From positions 1,100,501 through 1,164,500 of the forward strand of contig JAWRVZ010000132.1 of the NCBI GenBank assembly GCA_037043235.1: DNA of 64,000 nucleotides, written 5' to 3'. The DNA is from Rhodeus uyekii (lineage: Eukaryota; Chordata; Actinopteri; Cypriniformes; Acheilognathidae). The notes below the pieces were generated by a model that had not been told where the DNA came from, searched no databases, and saw nothing but the letters and a program-made list of their open reading frames with translations. Shown here piece by piece: positions 12,401 through 26,039 of this stretch. The position numbers were made by a program, and so were the translations under genes. How positions within the stretch are numbered: position 1 is the stretch's first letter; the number at the start of each line of letters is the position of its first letter.

Positions 12401-14679
12401 AAACTCCTGAAATAAGGTCTGTGGTAATCAAAAACTAAAAAATTCTACAAAAATAAAATACATAAGTAATGTGATTTTATAAAAGCTTTTGCTTGTCTTG
12501 AAAAAGGCCATTGCTAACAAGTGGCTAAATGGAAACTGCAGAGGTTTTTGGGGACATTAAACCTCATCAGCCTAACGGGTAAACTCATCAGAATCACGAA
12601 CTTTTGTTGGTCACAGAGCTTATTTTCTGCAATAATCCGAAGCCAATTGAAAAGTCCAATTGGGATTTTGTTGAGGGAAGCAGGGTGAAAAATACATCAC
12701 TGCAGCATTCTGTATGGTTGTGCAAAACAACGGTCAATTCCTTGCAGAACATTCGGAAGAAAAACAAGATGAATTTTATTAGATTCCTGCCTTCCAACCA
12801 CCGCAAGAATGCTCCTGTTTGTTTATTCATAAAACGTATTATAAAGTGCTCCTACTGACAAAAATAAATAGAACGCAGGAAGTTATCAAGCAGCCGTCCA
12901 GTCAACAAACCGAATCAATGTGAGCAGTGACACTACAAATCACCATTCTATTCAATTCTGTTCTCTTGTGTTGTACTCCGATAATCCTATTGGATTCCCT
13001 GAGGTCACTTATCAAGTTTTCAGGCCCCGAGGGTCGATCCAATCACGCCGCATGCTTTCATCCTTTAGCTTACAAAAGGGAATCAGAAACTGGGCACAAA
13101 TCTCTCTGGTTACAAGCAGGTGTGTATAAATATGTGCAGGTCTGTGAGTATATTTGTATTATGTATTAAGTATGTCTGGTGTTGCACCCTGTGATATTTT
13201 GCCTGGCTTACTCTCGCACAGGGGCCATCTGGTCCGAGTTGGCTCTCCTGCAATGCAACAACTGATCCGTGCCAAACGAGAGCATCATGGCTTGCATGGA
13301 TGCCATAGAGCAGTATGGCACAGTACGCTCAAACATGCAAATGCATGCATTGTCCCGAGTCGGCTATCATGCCAAAGGATAGTTTTGACGGAGAAAAGGC
13401 AACAAATTAGCCGCTACAAACTGTCATGCAGCTAAAAACTATCATGCTAAAATTCAATTTTTACCACCTGTGCTTATAGCACAATAAAATAACGCATCAT
13501 CCTGAACAGCAATATTTTCGTGACGCTGATGGCTTTATTAATGCATGTGTGTTTGTATGCTTGGATCTATGACCTGAGGAGCAATTCACAGAAACAGGCC
13601 AATGCACTCACACAGAACACCCCCTCATATGTCCATATAGATGTTTACACAGGGCCAACCCTGAAGGGTAAATTTTTTATTTTTTTTAAAACTGGTTAAG
13701 GGGCAGAAATGACGTAAATAAGCCTGTATATGTAAAACAGAGAGGGTAAGAGAGACTACATCTCTACGCCTCTCTACATGTATGCTGGAGCAGCAGACGT
13801 TGCCTCCGGTGTTGCAGACTCATGTTCACGTGGAGCCTTATAATACTGCAGCGATTAAGCCAAAGGGCCAAACGTACAGTGGCAAAAACAGTCTATGCAA
13901 ATTATGTCTGTTTTGATTAGTTACGTTTTTTTATGTGAAATGCATAATACCATCCCTGCCAAGTTGCTGAATACTAAATATGCACTGACATGCAAAAGTT
14001 GGGGGTCGTATTTTAATGAGCTCATGATTATAACATCCAATGCATTCAACATGATAAGACAGAGATCTGAGTGGACTTTTATCAAGTGAGCGAATTCTGC
14101 GGAACACAAAAGACGATATTTTGAAGACCGTTTCAACTGTCTTTGTCCATACAATGAAATTCAGTGCAGTCCAAATCAACATTGGAGTCTATTGACCAAT
14201 TACAAAGCTAAGCAAAGCAAAAGATACCCTTTTTTATGATGTCACAAGACATATTATGATGTCACAATATATTTACATATCAGTGTTTTTTTCATCAACT
14301 TGACATGGAGGATTATACACTATGGCATTTCACATTATAAGAGTTTTCCAATCAAAACAGATGTCATTTACATGAAGTCTTTAAGGTAAAGCTACAAAAA
14401 TAGACTGTTTAATAAGGGTCAAATAGAGGGTGAAAATGGGCAAGAAAAACTAAATTGCAATTGTAATGAGAAAAGAGGCAGTGAAAAGAGCTGGGGAATT
14501 CCATTAAATGGCACTTTTAAAGCCAAAAGAGTTTCTCTTAGAAATCTAGAAAACATTAAAATATCAAAATAGATTTTCAGCTTTTTAGGGTTGGAGGTAA
14601 ACAGGACAGAGGCTCGCTAGGATCAACATTAGCTAGTCCTGTATGAGAGTGATCAGAATAATTTTAGATTAATGACCTA
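9466..14679. other. Long intronic stretch, mostly unrecognised
   Basis: Contains CA-rich simple repeats at 10990-11052 and a GA run at 11202-11225. A MITE end (GGGTGAACTATCCCTTTAA) is at 11932-11950 and another piece of that family lies near 14100-14190. The rest is AT-rich with no gene signal; the short ORFs, including those at 10931-11264 over the CA repeats, are chance. Confidence 0.5.
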
Positions 14680-15480
14680 TTGTGCACCTTTTGATGCAAT
14701 ATTATTCTCTTGTGTCCCCAGAATGTGTCTGCAACGTTTCAGATCAAAATACCCAACAGATCATTTATTATACCATGTTGAAAATTGTAAATACAGTTTT
14801 TGGGTGGGAGAATAACTACAGCAATAAGAAGCCAGGAGAAGCAATATGACTGTAAACGAAAATCGTGGTGTTCAACTCTCTACGTGTGAACGTACAGTGA
14901 TGAAGGAGACTCAACAACTCTGAGAATGAACTAGGACGTTTCTAAATGGTTATTTGATTACATTTATTTAGTTGCTGTAGAGCTGTTTTGCAGCCGTTTT
15001 GCAAAAATGGATGAGCAAATGTTTACACACACACAAACATGTTTTGTCAAGTTAACTTATTAACTGTTGTACTGTTATGAAATACCATTGCCTATTGCAA
15101 TTTACTATTATGGAGGTTGGAAGACAGATACAGCAGCTTTAAGTGACTCTCTCAAGACTCTTTAAGTGTCTTCGCTCTGATGTTGGGAGCAAATGAAGAT
15201 TATTGTTCGCTCTTACATCCAACAGCAACACACCTGAATTGCTTATGAGACATTCTTGTTGATACAGCGGGAACTAGTCGGAAACTAGGGCGGAAACTAT
15301 GCTAATACGGCAGAGTCCGTCAGCAGTCATGGGTGGGACCTGTGCAATGTGACATCACACTGCTAAGAGAATGAAAATGGCTTGGTTTATGAGACTGTTG
15401 GGGTTTCATGTGGATTCAAAATAAATGGATTTTTTACCATTATAGAGTGGTTGTGTACAGACACTGCTGACACACATTTA
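14680..15480. repeat. Degraded interspersed repeat, copy 1
   Basis: 14701-14800 (GTGTCCCCAGAATGTGTCTG...ATCATTTATTATACCATG) matches 16915-16985 in the same orientation. 15340-15360 (TGTGCAATGTGACATCACA) matches 18671-18690. These are two broken copies of one longer interspersed family. Confidence 0.55.
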
Positions 15481-16156
15481 CGTTAACCCTTTCGCACCAG
15501 TGTGATCAGTTTTGGCTTGGATTAGAACGTTCACGCGTCACATGATCCAGTGCTAAATTCAAATGTGTTTTCGCGCCTTGTCTGGCGCTGATCCAGAGAC
15601 AGATGCGCTCAGTGTTTGTTATACATCACAACTATTCCATATTTTCAACCCCATAATGTTTTTATGATAAATGCACATTGATGTCCATGGAAGCGATCCA
15701 TTCAATTATAACTCAACAAGGTGTTTTATTTATATCAAATACACATTGCATTGGTAACTATGAAGTTCACTCTATTCTTCTCCCACTTCACCGGCCACTT
15801 ACTGTCATATATTCCGGGAGAACTGAATGAATTGTGTTGTAAATCCAACAGATCGGATTCTCTGAACTGCGCGGCGCAAACTAACATGGCGGCGCCTGTC
15901 GCGCATAATAGATCAGCTAACATGATCATTATAACGGTTTTTAATTGACAAAACACATTCACTTTCACATATTTGAGGACCGGAATATCAGGTAGTTGAT
16001 GATGTAACCAACAGGTTTGTGAATATTTTAAATAAAAAAAGAAAAACGAATTAAAAGCGATGCATCTGATATACAGCGCGCTATTGTGGGTGCGGTGTGT
16101 GACGTGACAAGCATGGAAACATTCTCAAATGACGGTTGCATTAAAAAACTCACGCT

Positions 16157-16189
<33 letters not shown>
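16157..16189 (+). repeat. Run of 33 G
   Basis: An uninterrupted mononucleotide G tract. On the transcribed (minus) strand it reads poly-C. G-quadruplex potential is high on the plus strand. Tract length in the assembly may be unreliable. Confidence 0.95.
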
Positions 16190-16190
<1 letters not shown>

Positions 16191-16867
16191 ATAGAGAATA
16201 TTTTAAACTTGCGTGCGAAAGTTAGTTACGTAAAAGTGAATTTTGCAATCGGCCCCCTTTAAAAGCCTGCCATTTTGTGTGCTTAGATACTGTATGATAC
16301 TGCAAAACGAGAGAAGCACAGCAACCAGCCGTCCTTCTTGAGAATATTACGCTCAAAATATCCGGGGTGTCATGAGAGTCACGATTACCTGAGGGAGTAG
16401 ACTCCATGAGGTGTAAATTGGTGTGAAATCTCAGGCGGATATTATGTGAGAGATTATGACTGCACATCTCATGATGTCACAGCATTGCGGGGTTTAAATG
16501 ATGGGGATTCCGCCACTCAGTACAAAAGGCCCGGTTCCTTTGGATTAGGATTAAATTCAACCAGACTCATTAATATGCGCTGCACATGACAAGCTGTCTG
16601 TCAGAGTTTCACACACCAGCTTAGCTCTTCTAAGGGAGGTTTACTGCAGGACCACAGCAGATGAGAGAAGGAGGTGTTTGGGGATTTTGTTGATCTACAC
16701 TTTTTTCAAAAGGTCAAGCGTGTCACTTTTTGATGTTAAAATACTTTTCAGATGAGTCCTAGCCAAGTTTACTGTACAGAGACTAGCAATTCAACATGTC
16801 AAATTCTGCTTCAGCCAATGCGGTGAATTTGGGGCAGGACTGCTGTTCTGTGAACAATGGAAGACAA

Positions 16868-17010
16868 AGGTTTAAATTAAAGAGCACCTATTATACTCCT
16901 TTAAAAAGTTGTACATGTGTCCCCAAGATGTGTCTGAGACGTTTCAGCTCAAAATACTCCACAGATCATTTATTATCCCATGTTGAAAATGCCCATCTTT
17001 GAGAGGAAGG
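16868..17010. repeat. Degraded interspersed repeat, copy 2 (first part)
   Basis: Shares about 100 bases with 14701-14800. Its continuation appears at 18650-18800, as if a LINE fragment and a MITE had been inserted in between. Confidence 0.5.
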
Positions 17011-17309
17011 AAAAATATGAGGTTCTTTTTCACGTCTTTTTGCGCTTAAGTTCACATACACACTGTCAGATTTATTTAACAGATCGATACTGGAGGATAT
17101 AAAAGATCTCTCTGCTCGGGCAGTCAATATTAACGGTACCCTATACCTTCGACCAGACGGTAACAACTCATATTCCCCATAAAGAGGATGTGATACATCC
17201 CGAAGAATTACCTTTTCCTCACAGCTCGAGATTCAACATCGCATTGTCAATCTTACTAGCCATATTAACAATCTCATTTAATTAGTTATTTACTACAGAC
17301 AGTGAGTTA

Positions 17310-17910
17310 TGCCAAGCAATAAAGCTGAAAGTCAAAATGAGTGATAGAAAAGAACCAGTTTATGTTTGTCCACACATACAATCGTTGCAGCCCTTTCCCA
17401 TAAATAGCTCCTGTATTTACATCCCTTGCCAGTTTTACATCAATGACCGTCCCTAGATATTTATATTCATTTGCTACTTCAATTGCCATTGACAGTCCTT
17501 TGTTGGTGTGTATCTCTTCTTGTTCTGAAATCAAAAATCCTTTCTTTAGTTTTCAAGGTGTTTCACTGAAGGGAACTGGATTGACACCAGTCAGCAAACT
17601 CATCCACACATCTACAATAACCAAACCAATAATTGCCATATCATCTATATATTTAGCATTGAAAACGTCAAGTGAGGAACCACTGCATTCATTTGTATAG
17701 AGGGTAAATAAAGCTGGAGAGATAGTATTTCCCTGTTGTGTTGTTAACAATAGGGGAAGACAAAGCAGAGTTTACCCTAACAGGCTGTAATCTATCAGTC
17801 AAGAGGGACTCAACCCATCTAATGAGTCTGCTGTTCACCCCAGCTTAAAAAATCTTTTCATTAAAATATGTGGTTGTATAGTATTAAATGCAGATGAGAA
17901 CTTTATGAAC
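17310..17910 (-). pseudogene. Degraded non-LTR retrotransposon reverse transcriptase fragment
   Basis: Minus-strand reading in two or more frames gives AFNTIQPH (near 17880), VNSRLIRWVESLLTDRLQPV (near 17800), ISPALFTLYTNE, a YIDD in place of the catalytic YADD box, and VANEYKYLGTVIDVKL further on. These are reverse-transcriptase blocks of a LINE. The frame is broken (near 17745 and again near 17540) and both ends are missing, so it is a dead fragment. The clade was not determined. Confidence 0.75.
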
Positions 17911-18078
17911 ATAAGATGGGCATATCACTTTGGTTATCAAGATGATATTAGAGTCTTTGCAGTATAAACAAAAGCACAATCCTCTGTGCTCCTCCCTCTC
18001 CAATAGGAAAAACAGAAAACACTGCTCTTGATTGAATTATCTTTGAATGCAGCTGTTAAATGCTTTGGAGAAGAGATG

Positions 18079-18610
18079 CCGTATTTTCCTGCATATAACC
18101 CGCGGGTTATACCAGATTTTACAACCCCTGCAGGGGTGCGGGCTATATCACGATTTTTTTACAATTATATTTCAATATATTAGTTACGTCCCTAAGGACG
18201 TAAGTTTTTTTTTTTGCGGTATTTTCTTTGTTTTTCTTTCTTGTGAGGGTTGTTGTCTCTGGTGCATGTACTATCACGCTGACAGGTGGCGCTGATAGGT
18301 CACTGCTGCAAAGCGGGAGAGAGACTGCTTTTTCTTTTTCTTCTGATTCTGACTTGTGTTTCCTTCTTGTTTGAATTTTGCACACAAGCACTGTGTACCG
18401 AGCCTGAACAGTTATGGATAATTGACATCATGCGAGCAACATTCAAATTTCGAAATGTGAACTTACACAAAAAAGTTAATCAATCTATGGGTGCGGGTTA
18501 TATACAGGTGCAGGTTATGCCAACGATTTTTTACACAAACCCCCAAAACCTGCGGGCTATATGATTGTGTGGATTATCTGCGTCTGCGGGTTATATGCGG
18601 GAAAATACGG
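18079..18610. mobile_element. MITE with CCGTATTTTCC terminal inverted repeats
   Basis: Left end CCGTATTTTCCTGCATATAA and right end TTATATGCGGGAAAATACGG are near-perfect inverted repeats of over 20 bases. GCGGGTTATA motifs recur inside. 532 bp, non-coding. No clear target duplication was seen, so the superfamily is not assigned. Confidence 0.75.
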
Positions 18611-18649
18611 TAAATATGGCAGACTATGTACAGCTCATTCAGGGAGTCC

Positions 18650-18840
18650 ATCAACATTCCTGGGCGGGGCTTGTGCAATGTGACATCACATTGCATAGAC
18701 ATGCAACCAGCTTATTTTGAGACACTGCTTATTTACTTCCCCATTATTTATTTTTAAATTTTAGTAAATTTTTTGGGTGGTTGTGTGCACACTGCTCACA
18801 CATTTTTATGTTCAAACACCATGTAACAGTGAATGTTGCA
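18650..18840. repeat. Degraded interspersed repeat, copy 2 (second part)
   Basis: Matches 15330-15475 (GCAATGTGACATCACA, later GGTTGTGTGCACACTGCTCACACA). Same family as 14680-15480. Confidence 0.5.
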
Positions 18841-19661
18841 TAATAGGTTCAGTTTAATGGTAAAAATGGGCAGAAAATCAAAAGGTTGCAAGTTTGAAAC
18901 CATTAACGTTAATCCATTAGCTATCAACATTGTAAGCTTGAGCACAGTATTAATACAAGGGGATTGTCAACGCAATAAGTCTAACGTAAGTAGCTTTAAA
19001 TAATTATAAATGCATCTGATAAATTACTACTTATACTTATTCATATCTGAAATCTATCTTTCTGACTTTGGATGTTTTAATCTATGAATATAGCTCAGAA
19101 TCAGTTCTTTGTTGGTTTGTTCAATATTGGACGAAATCTTCACTTCCTGTCCATCTGTAAAACCTTCAGGACTGCAAGCTCATGTTTGCCCACTGACATC
19201 TCACTTAAAGCCACTGGGAAAATCTATTTTGGTGAATGGCTTCTTGTGCTGTATTTTTTTCCAAACACTAAATATATTTATTTTATAAAATACATTTGTT
19301 TTCTCAACAGCAGCCAGCCATTATCTCCTGAGAGCAAAGTAACCTTGATTCGTATTGGTCCAAGTATAATATATATTTCACTAACGTGACATGCTTAAAA
19401 AAGCAACACATTTAATCTGATGCCAATGGCCATGTGTTTTAAATGAAAATCCCTGACATAGGTGAAACATTATATCCCCTGAATGCAAGCAAACACACAC
19501 ACGCTGACTCTCTCACCTTGTTTGACACATGGATTCAAACTTTCTCTCTGCCTTTCATATCATGCACTATTTATAATGTGCTCTCCCTTTCTGAATTATT
19601 GATTGGCCATACCTTTTTTTTTTCCAACTCAGTAGTTCACTCACACTTTCTCTCTCTCCCT

Positions 19662-19697
<36 letters not shown>

Positions 19698-22600
19698 GAG
19701 AGATAGAGTATGAAGGTCTTTAGGATGGTGTAATCAAATATGAGTAAGAACACAATCACACAATCATCAAAGCAACAACTCAAACCTTTATAAGACAAAA
19801 AAAAACTGTGCATCAGGATGGATGAATGTATGGATGGATGGATATAAAACACACACACACTCATACACACACACACACTTGGTTTGGGAGATGAAATTTG
19901 ACTCACTTCTGAATGGCAGCTCTCTAAATAAAGACTTCTAACAAAACCTGTTTAACACACCCAGCATGTACAAGCCCAGCCATTCAATGTAATACAATGA
20001 TCTAAATCCAAACCTTTCATAAGCTTCTTGATGATTTACCTAGAGAAAGAGCTTTAACTTTATGTGGATCAATATCACATTAATTTTGTATTAATGCAAC
20101 CATGAGGATAAGCTAATGCTGAAATAAAGCTAATGCTGAAACGTATATCAGGCCTTTAGAAATACAAAAATAAAGATAGACACAAATGTTATCAATCTTA
20201 AATTTAATGCTCTAACATTTGAATTTTACCCCTCTTTTAGGGGCCAAAACAAAATTATATAAACAAAATAACAGTTTTAAAAATATATATTATTATAAAA
20301 AACCTTATGTATGGAAACACCTTTTTTCCTCACTTCAAACACTAGGCACAGTGTAAAATAAATGATAACATCCTCCCTTTATCATGAGTAAGAACTCACA
20401 GCAAGCTGATGAATCACAACCACCAGCAATGATAGGAGATCCCTGGATTCATTTTTATCATTACTTCTACTACTTGTACACCCACCAGCACATCCTATTT
20501 AAACTAGAAGTAGACACAATCCTTCACTACATTGTCTTTTAGAGTTACTATAACCATCACTGCTGCAGTTCAGCATCCGGACCGCTTATATGCAGCCGTT
20601 CAGATCAGTGTCGCATGAATTTATGAGTAGCTAAAATCCTCCAGTTCACAGCTCAGAGCAGTGATCTCATTCTGCCGGCACAGACGGTATCCGCAGAGAA
20701 ATGAAATGCCGCTTGATGTTTTGGACCACAAAATGGAATTGGTAATAATGGATAGATGTTTGCGTCATGTTTGAAGGAAAGGTTTGGAATGAGCATTTCA
20801 GAAAGCAACTGAAGCGAAAGATGGCTATCACAAGCAAACACTGATGAGAAACGACACACTTACACACACACACTTACCACACCAGCTCTAGAAGAAATAA
20901 ATGACACTGACAACAGGCTATCAAATCAATGACAGACAGACTAAGTGTGCCAATCTTATTCTACGATATAGAGAAAGGAAAAATATGCAAATTGAGCTTG
21001 AAAAAGCATGTCCAAATCACATTTCAACTCAAAATTAAAAATAAAATTAATTATATTTTGCATAAAATAAGCTTCATTCTCTTCATGAAGGTTAAAAGGG
21101 TCATGACTGTGACCAATTATTATTGGTTTAATATGTTCACTTATAATGTTAAAATGTTCTGCATCCTCCGACACGCTCCAGGATGCCATTACAATAAACC
21201 ATCTACTTGTTGAAGACTTTACAAAGACATTCAGTGTGGACAGCGTCAGTGATTATAATGAGTTCTCTTTGCTTTTGACATGACACTTACATCTAGTGTC
21301 GCCAAATATCCGCCACTCAGAGACTGAACTCCAGTGGGCGGGGCTTATGTTGCTCTGGAGGCAGGCATATGTAAATGTGTTTGCTCATGTGACGTCGCTG
21401 ATCCCACAATACCAAAACGAGCCTCTTTTTTTTAGCTTGATTAAATTAATTTGGCTTATAATAAGGAGGTTAAAATGTGTTTATAAACTTGCAGGATCTT
21501 TTAATGGATCAAAAACATATTTTATTTATTTATTTGAATGTTTATTTATAAATATTCAATATTTATATATATACATATTTAAAATATTTATATATTCTAT
21601 ATTTAAATATTTTAATATATTTATAATATAATATAAATTATATATAAATATTTATAATATATTTAAAACAATACGTTTTTATTTAAATATTTTCATTTAA
21701 ATAATAAGCTATTTTTTACACACTACAATAATTGGAACTGTAGGAATAATATACTTGAGTGTCATGAAAGTGATGTCACAACACAAAAAAATGCTTCTGG
21801 CAAAAAAGGCTTTAATTATTTTAAGGTATTATATTTTATTTCGTGCCATGTGGTTGTTTTTTTGGAAGTGAAATATGACATGTTCTTGGCAGGCTTTATA
21901 AGATTCAACCTTTTATTTCTGACAGAATACACAACGGCGTACAAAAAGCACTCCGTCTTATTTACAAACTGCTGTGGAATTTCATGATTCATGGAACAAG
22001 AATGTCTGCTTTCTTTCTCTTGTCTCCACATGATAGCACATCCAAACAAACACAAATCTGTGCACAGTCACACATCTTAAAACGCATCTCAACCAACCAA
22101 ATTAATACAGAGTGAGGATAAATTATGCATCACGAATATCTAGGTCTGTGATTTAAAAATACCTTTTCCCCATGCTGCTGTTTTGCTCTGAAGATGCTTG
22201 CAACACTGCAAACTCAATCTGAGCTCAAACCCACAAGAGCGCAAACAAAATCAGCCAATTCCCACTTATGGAGAAAAGAGGATTGTAACATTCATCTGAC
22301 ACGGAGTGCCCATATACTGAAGATTCGTTCAAAAGATGATTCAATGACTCATTTGAGTAATCATTGCTGTGTTCCATGTTCTTTCTTCATGCTGCAAAAA
22401 TACAATGAATCTTTTAAACTGCAGCATGCTAGAATGTTGCCACATGAGCTCATCATGCATGTTTAATTCAGTGAGGTGACGCATCATCGGTGACGCATCA
22501 TCTCAGATATTTTTGGCAGTATAGTACAAATCTGAATCGAGACAAAAATGCTAAAAGTGTAGCAGATATTCCTTCTGACATTTAAATATGTCTGTTTATC

Positions 22601-23036
22601 ACGTTTCAAAATAAGTTATGCCAATTATGGCGTTTTATTTAGGGTATATTTGTTGTGTTGCAGTTGCACAAAGTGTCTGTCACCCTAATTGTGTTTCTGC
22701 CATCTAGGCCACATGCTGCTCCCATATTATTCAGACCTAGTTTTTGCTGGCTGATATAAATAAATATGTGGCAAACATGACGAGAGTTCTGCAAGGGGCC
22801 TCTGGAGGCTTCATCATACGCGTTTTGGAGAGAAGTTTCAAGAATCGCTGTTCGTTTGTTACTCCTATATGCAAAAAGATCTGTAACCAGCGGAAAGAGA
22901 ATGTGTCTTGCTCAGCAAAATTATTAGCTCATTAGCTAATACAAACGCAAAACACAAAAATGTTGTAAAAATATCCAGTTAAACTGAGCTATTCATCTAT
23001 ATCCGTCATACTGGATGCAGTTTGTGTAATAGTTTG
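18841..23036. other. AT-rich intronic stretch with simple repeats
   Basis: Holds a CA/TA repeat (19661-19695), GGAT-type repeats (19816-19845), CA tracts near 19850-19880 and a TA/ATTT-rich tract at 21530-21690. Nothing gene-like was recognised. Confidence 0.5.
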
Positions 23037-23805
23037 TGTCAGGCTTGTGTAGAAGGGATGAGTTGAGGACTCAAAGATGCAAGAGTGGGGATTTTATTAT
23101 AATAAAAGGTCCGGGGTGAAAACCAAGGATAGAAAAAACAGGACTTGACTAGAAACTCGAGACAGGATACAAGGAACATACAACGACGAGAAACCAGCAC
23201 AAGACAGCAAACACAGGGAGAATAAATAGGGAGCACATGGGGAAGGTAACGAGGGAAAAACAGCTGGGGCAAATCAAACTAATGACAATTAAACAAAACG
23301 GGCGAGGTAACAGACAAGACATGAACATGCAGCCAATGCGGACGCGCATCTCTGCATGTTCACATTAAACAAAGACGACACGTAGCTGGTGACAACCAAA
23401 CTGCGCGTGACAAGAAAACTCAACACGAAAGCACGCGGCCGATGAAAACACGAACCGCGTGCTAAACATTACACACAGAGAGAGCGTGGCTCGCGCAAAG
23501 CTTGAAACTGCTCCCACTCACATGACAGAGCACGCAAGAACGAGTAAACACCTGTTCTCGTCCGCTCACAACAAGGACGAACACACGGGTCATGAATGAA
23601 TGAACAAAACCGAAACAGACAAGACCGTCTGGGAATCGGACACTATAACCCGCACAAAAGACATTACACAGACAAGCGTGCACGCGACTCGAACACTCGA
23701 AGCCGCACGCACACACACACACACACAACTCGAGACATTTCGGTAGTGTCAGAGCTCTGCAGCAACAACAAGAATTTACTAGACAGAATGGGGCAGATTT
23801 CAGTA
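23037..23805 (-). mobile_element. Solo LTR-like element, copy A
   Basis: Begins TGTCAGG and is related along its length to the copies at 46627-47283 and, inverted, 49478-50282 (shared segments: CAGCTGGGGCAAATCAAA, AGTGTCAGAGCTCTGC). Its right end is mutated. The flanks GTTTG and TTTTG match 4 of 5, as for an old 5-bp LTR target duplication. The complement of AATAAA near 23094 gives it minus orientation. Short ORFs over it are chance. Confidence 0.65.
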
Positions 23806-25647
23806 TTTTGCCCCTTTCCCAGTACTAAACAAATCTTATCTTGTGCAGTTTTGATTCTCAAGACAACTGATCATGTTTTAAGGATGTTTAGACAAAAATA
23901 TCAATCAATTCAATGATTTTTGCTGTGTGCCAACTGTTTGGCACAGCCTTCGTATCAGAAATCAGTCTTAAAATGCTGTGTGTGTAGGAAGCTCACTATG
24001 TTCCAGACTGGAGATATTGACTTAATACATTTCAGATCATCAGTCTAGAAATTCACATGTGAAGAAAACTCTTAAACAAGCCTAAAGTGGTTAATCTGCA
24101 CTGGAAAGAACAAGATTTTCTTACTTTTGGTCATGTTTTCCAATACAAATATCTAAAAACATATAAAACAAGATACACTTACTTGAGCAAAATGACTTAA
24201 AGATTAAGGGACAGATTTACTAACAGCTTGCGCAAACGTAAACCCTTTTTTGGTCAGGATTTACTAATGAAAAAAGAAGATTGTGGCGTCAGCTGGAATC
24301 TGTACAAAGATATGGCTAGTATTAATCGATTACAAGATCCATAAATACAATAACATAGAACATAAAGGACAATGTAACATCGGGTAAGGCTAGATAAACC
24401 TCCAGTATCAGCCTAAACAAGAGCATCAATGCCACAAGGGGTCAAACTAGTCAGCAGAAAAGGTCAGATGAGACAAAAATGAGAGTGGGGTATGATGAAC
24501 TAAGACAAACAAAAAGAAACTGATGCCAACATCTTTTAAAGTCAACATTAAATCTAAACTGTAAAGTAAAATAGATTGCACTTCCTTTCATGTTAAGTTT
24601 AACCATTTATTTCCTCAATTCCAAAATCATAACACAACAGATGAGACAGATCTCTTAAGATCTCTTATTTTCAAGTAGCAATGCCTTCACACTCTCTGTG
24701 TGACAGCTGTGTCTTTGTAAAGACCAAGTGAGCTCATAAAACAATGCAACACTTCCCTGAAAGCTTGTTATTACTGCCATCGTTCAATCAGGCCTGATTT
24801 GCATATTTATCCTTCTGCTGTCTTGGTGAAAAACTCTCCCAGCTTTTCTCTCCGTCATGACAGAACTTTCCAGCACACCTAACAGGGCAGGGTCAAATTA
24901 TCTGGCCTCTGAATTAAGTAGCCTACAAGCGATCAATGAGAATAATTTGCATGAGGATCGTTACTTTATTGGAAGGAAATGAAACAGTCTGTTCGCTCAC
25001 AGTCCGTTGACCTGAGGGGCAATGAGCCATTTCATGGCTTTTAGCTCGACGGAAGTGAACGACTTCAAACATATCAGGACAGGTGATACAAATGCGAAAG
25101 AGTTTTCGGAAATACTCGGACAAAGGTCGCTCTTCACAGACTGAAATCATAGAAAACATGAAGGTCTGTAAAGACTCTCTCAATATGACGTGTATACTCA
25201 TGCAGATATCAATAATCTATTAATAAATAGATTAAATTTATCTTAAACTTTCAGAGCTGTGTCGTCGTTGTTGCGAATGACCTTTGCAACATTCAGCATC
25301 TGTGGAAATTATATCAAATGGAAGTCCAGCTCAAAAACATAAACTTATAAATTGGTAATTTAATATAAAAATAAATTGCATATATTGCAATCTGAAATCC
25401 TTCAAAAATGAATAAAAAAAAAATCACATACTGTGACCAGAATCTCCCCTTGCATTAAAATGCAAAATGCCATTTGTGATAATCTACTGATGCCCATTCG
25501 ATCAAGAAGACTTGCATAAAATAAACAATAAAACCTTTTTGTCTATTGACTCACTTCAACAGTTCTTGGGTAGCTTAAAGGTCAAGATATGTTTCTAAAT
25601 CTGGCTACTTTTCAAATATATTTTGAAACTGGCTCTAAGGCTCACTT
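23806..25647. other. Intronic stretch with nothing recognised
   Basis: AT-rich, no terminal repeats or coding signature noted. Confidence 0.5.
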
Positions 25648-25821
25648 TGTCAGGGTTCTGTCACTTTGGTTTCAGTTTGTAGTGTTACTTGTTTGTTCAG
25701 CTTTCTTGTTTAGTTAATGCTTTCCCCCTCGTGGGCCATTTCTTTTGTATGTTTTTTTTTTTGTTATAATAAATTTCCTTCACCCTGCATCCTTGAATCC
25801 TCCGTTAATTGTATCGTGACA
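25648..25821 (+). mobile_element. Short solo LTR-like element (174 bp)
   Basis: Starts TGTCAGGGTTCTG and ends TATCGTGACA (TG...CA), flanked by a perfect 5-bp target duplication CACTT (25643-25647 and 25822-25826). Contains AATAAA near 25770. Both ends resemble those of the 805-bp LTR at 49478-50282, so it is a short or internally deleted relative. Confidence 0.75.
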
Positions 25822-26039
25822 CACTTTTCCTAAGAAAACATTACTATGAAGACACTGTTCTAAACTGTTCTGAACACCTTCAAGTGTCCAAGATGTTCTC
25901 ATTAATAAAAACAGAGAAAAGGTAGTGTTAAATTAGCCTAATTTCGTTATACACTGTTGAGAATATCAGTTTGGATAAAACGTTACGTAAATATTAAGAA
26001 ATATCTCTTAAAATAATGTAATCAGTAAACGATTTATAA

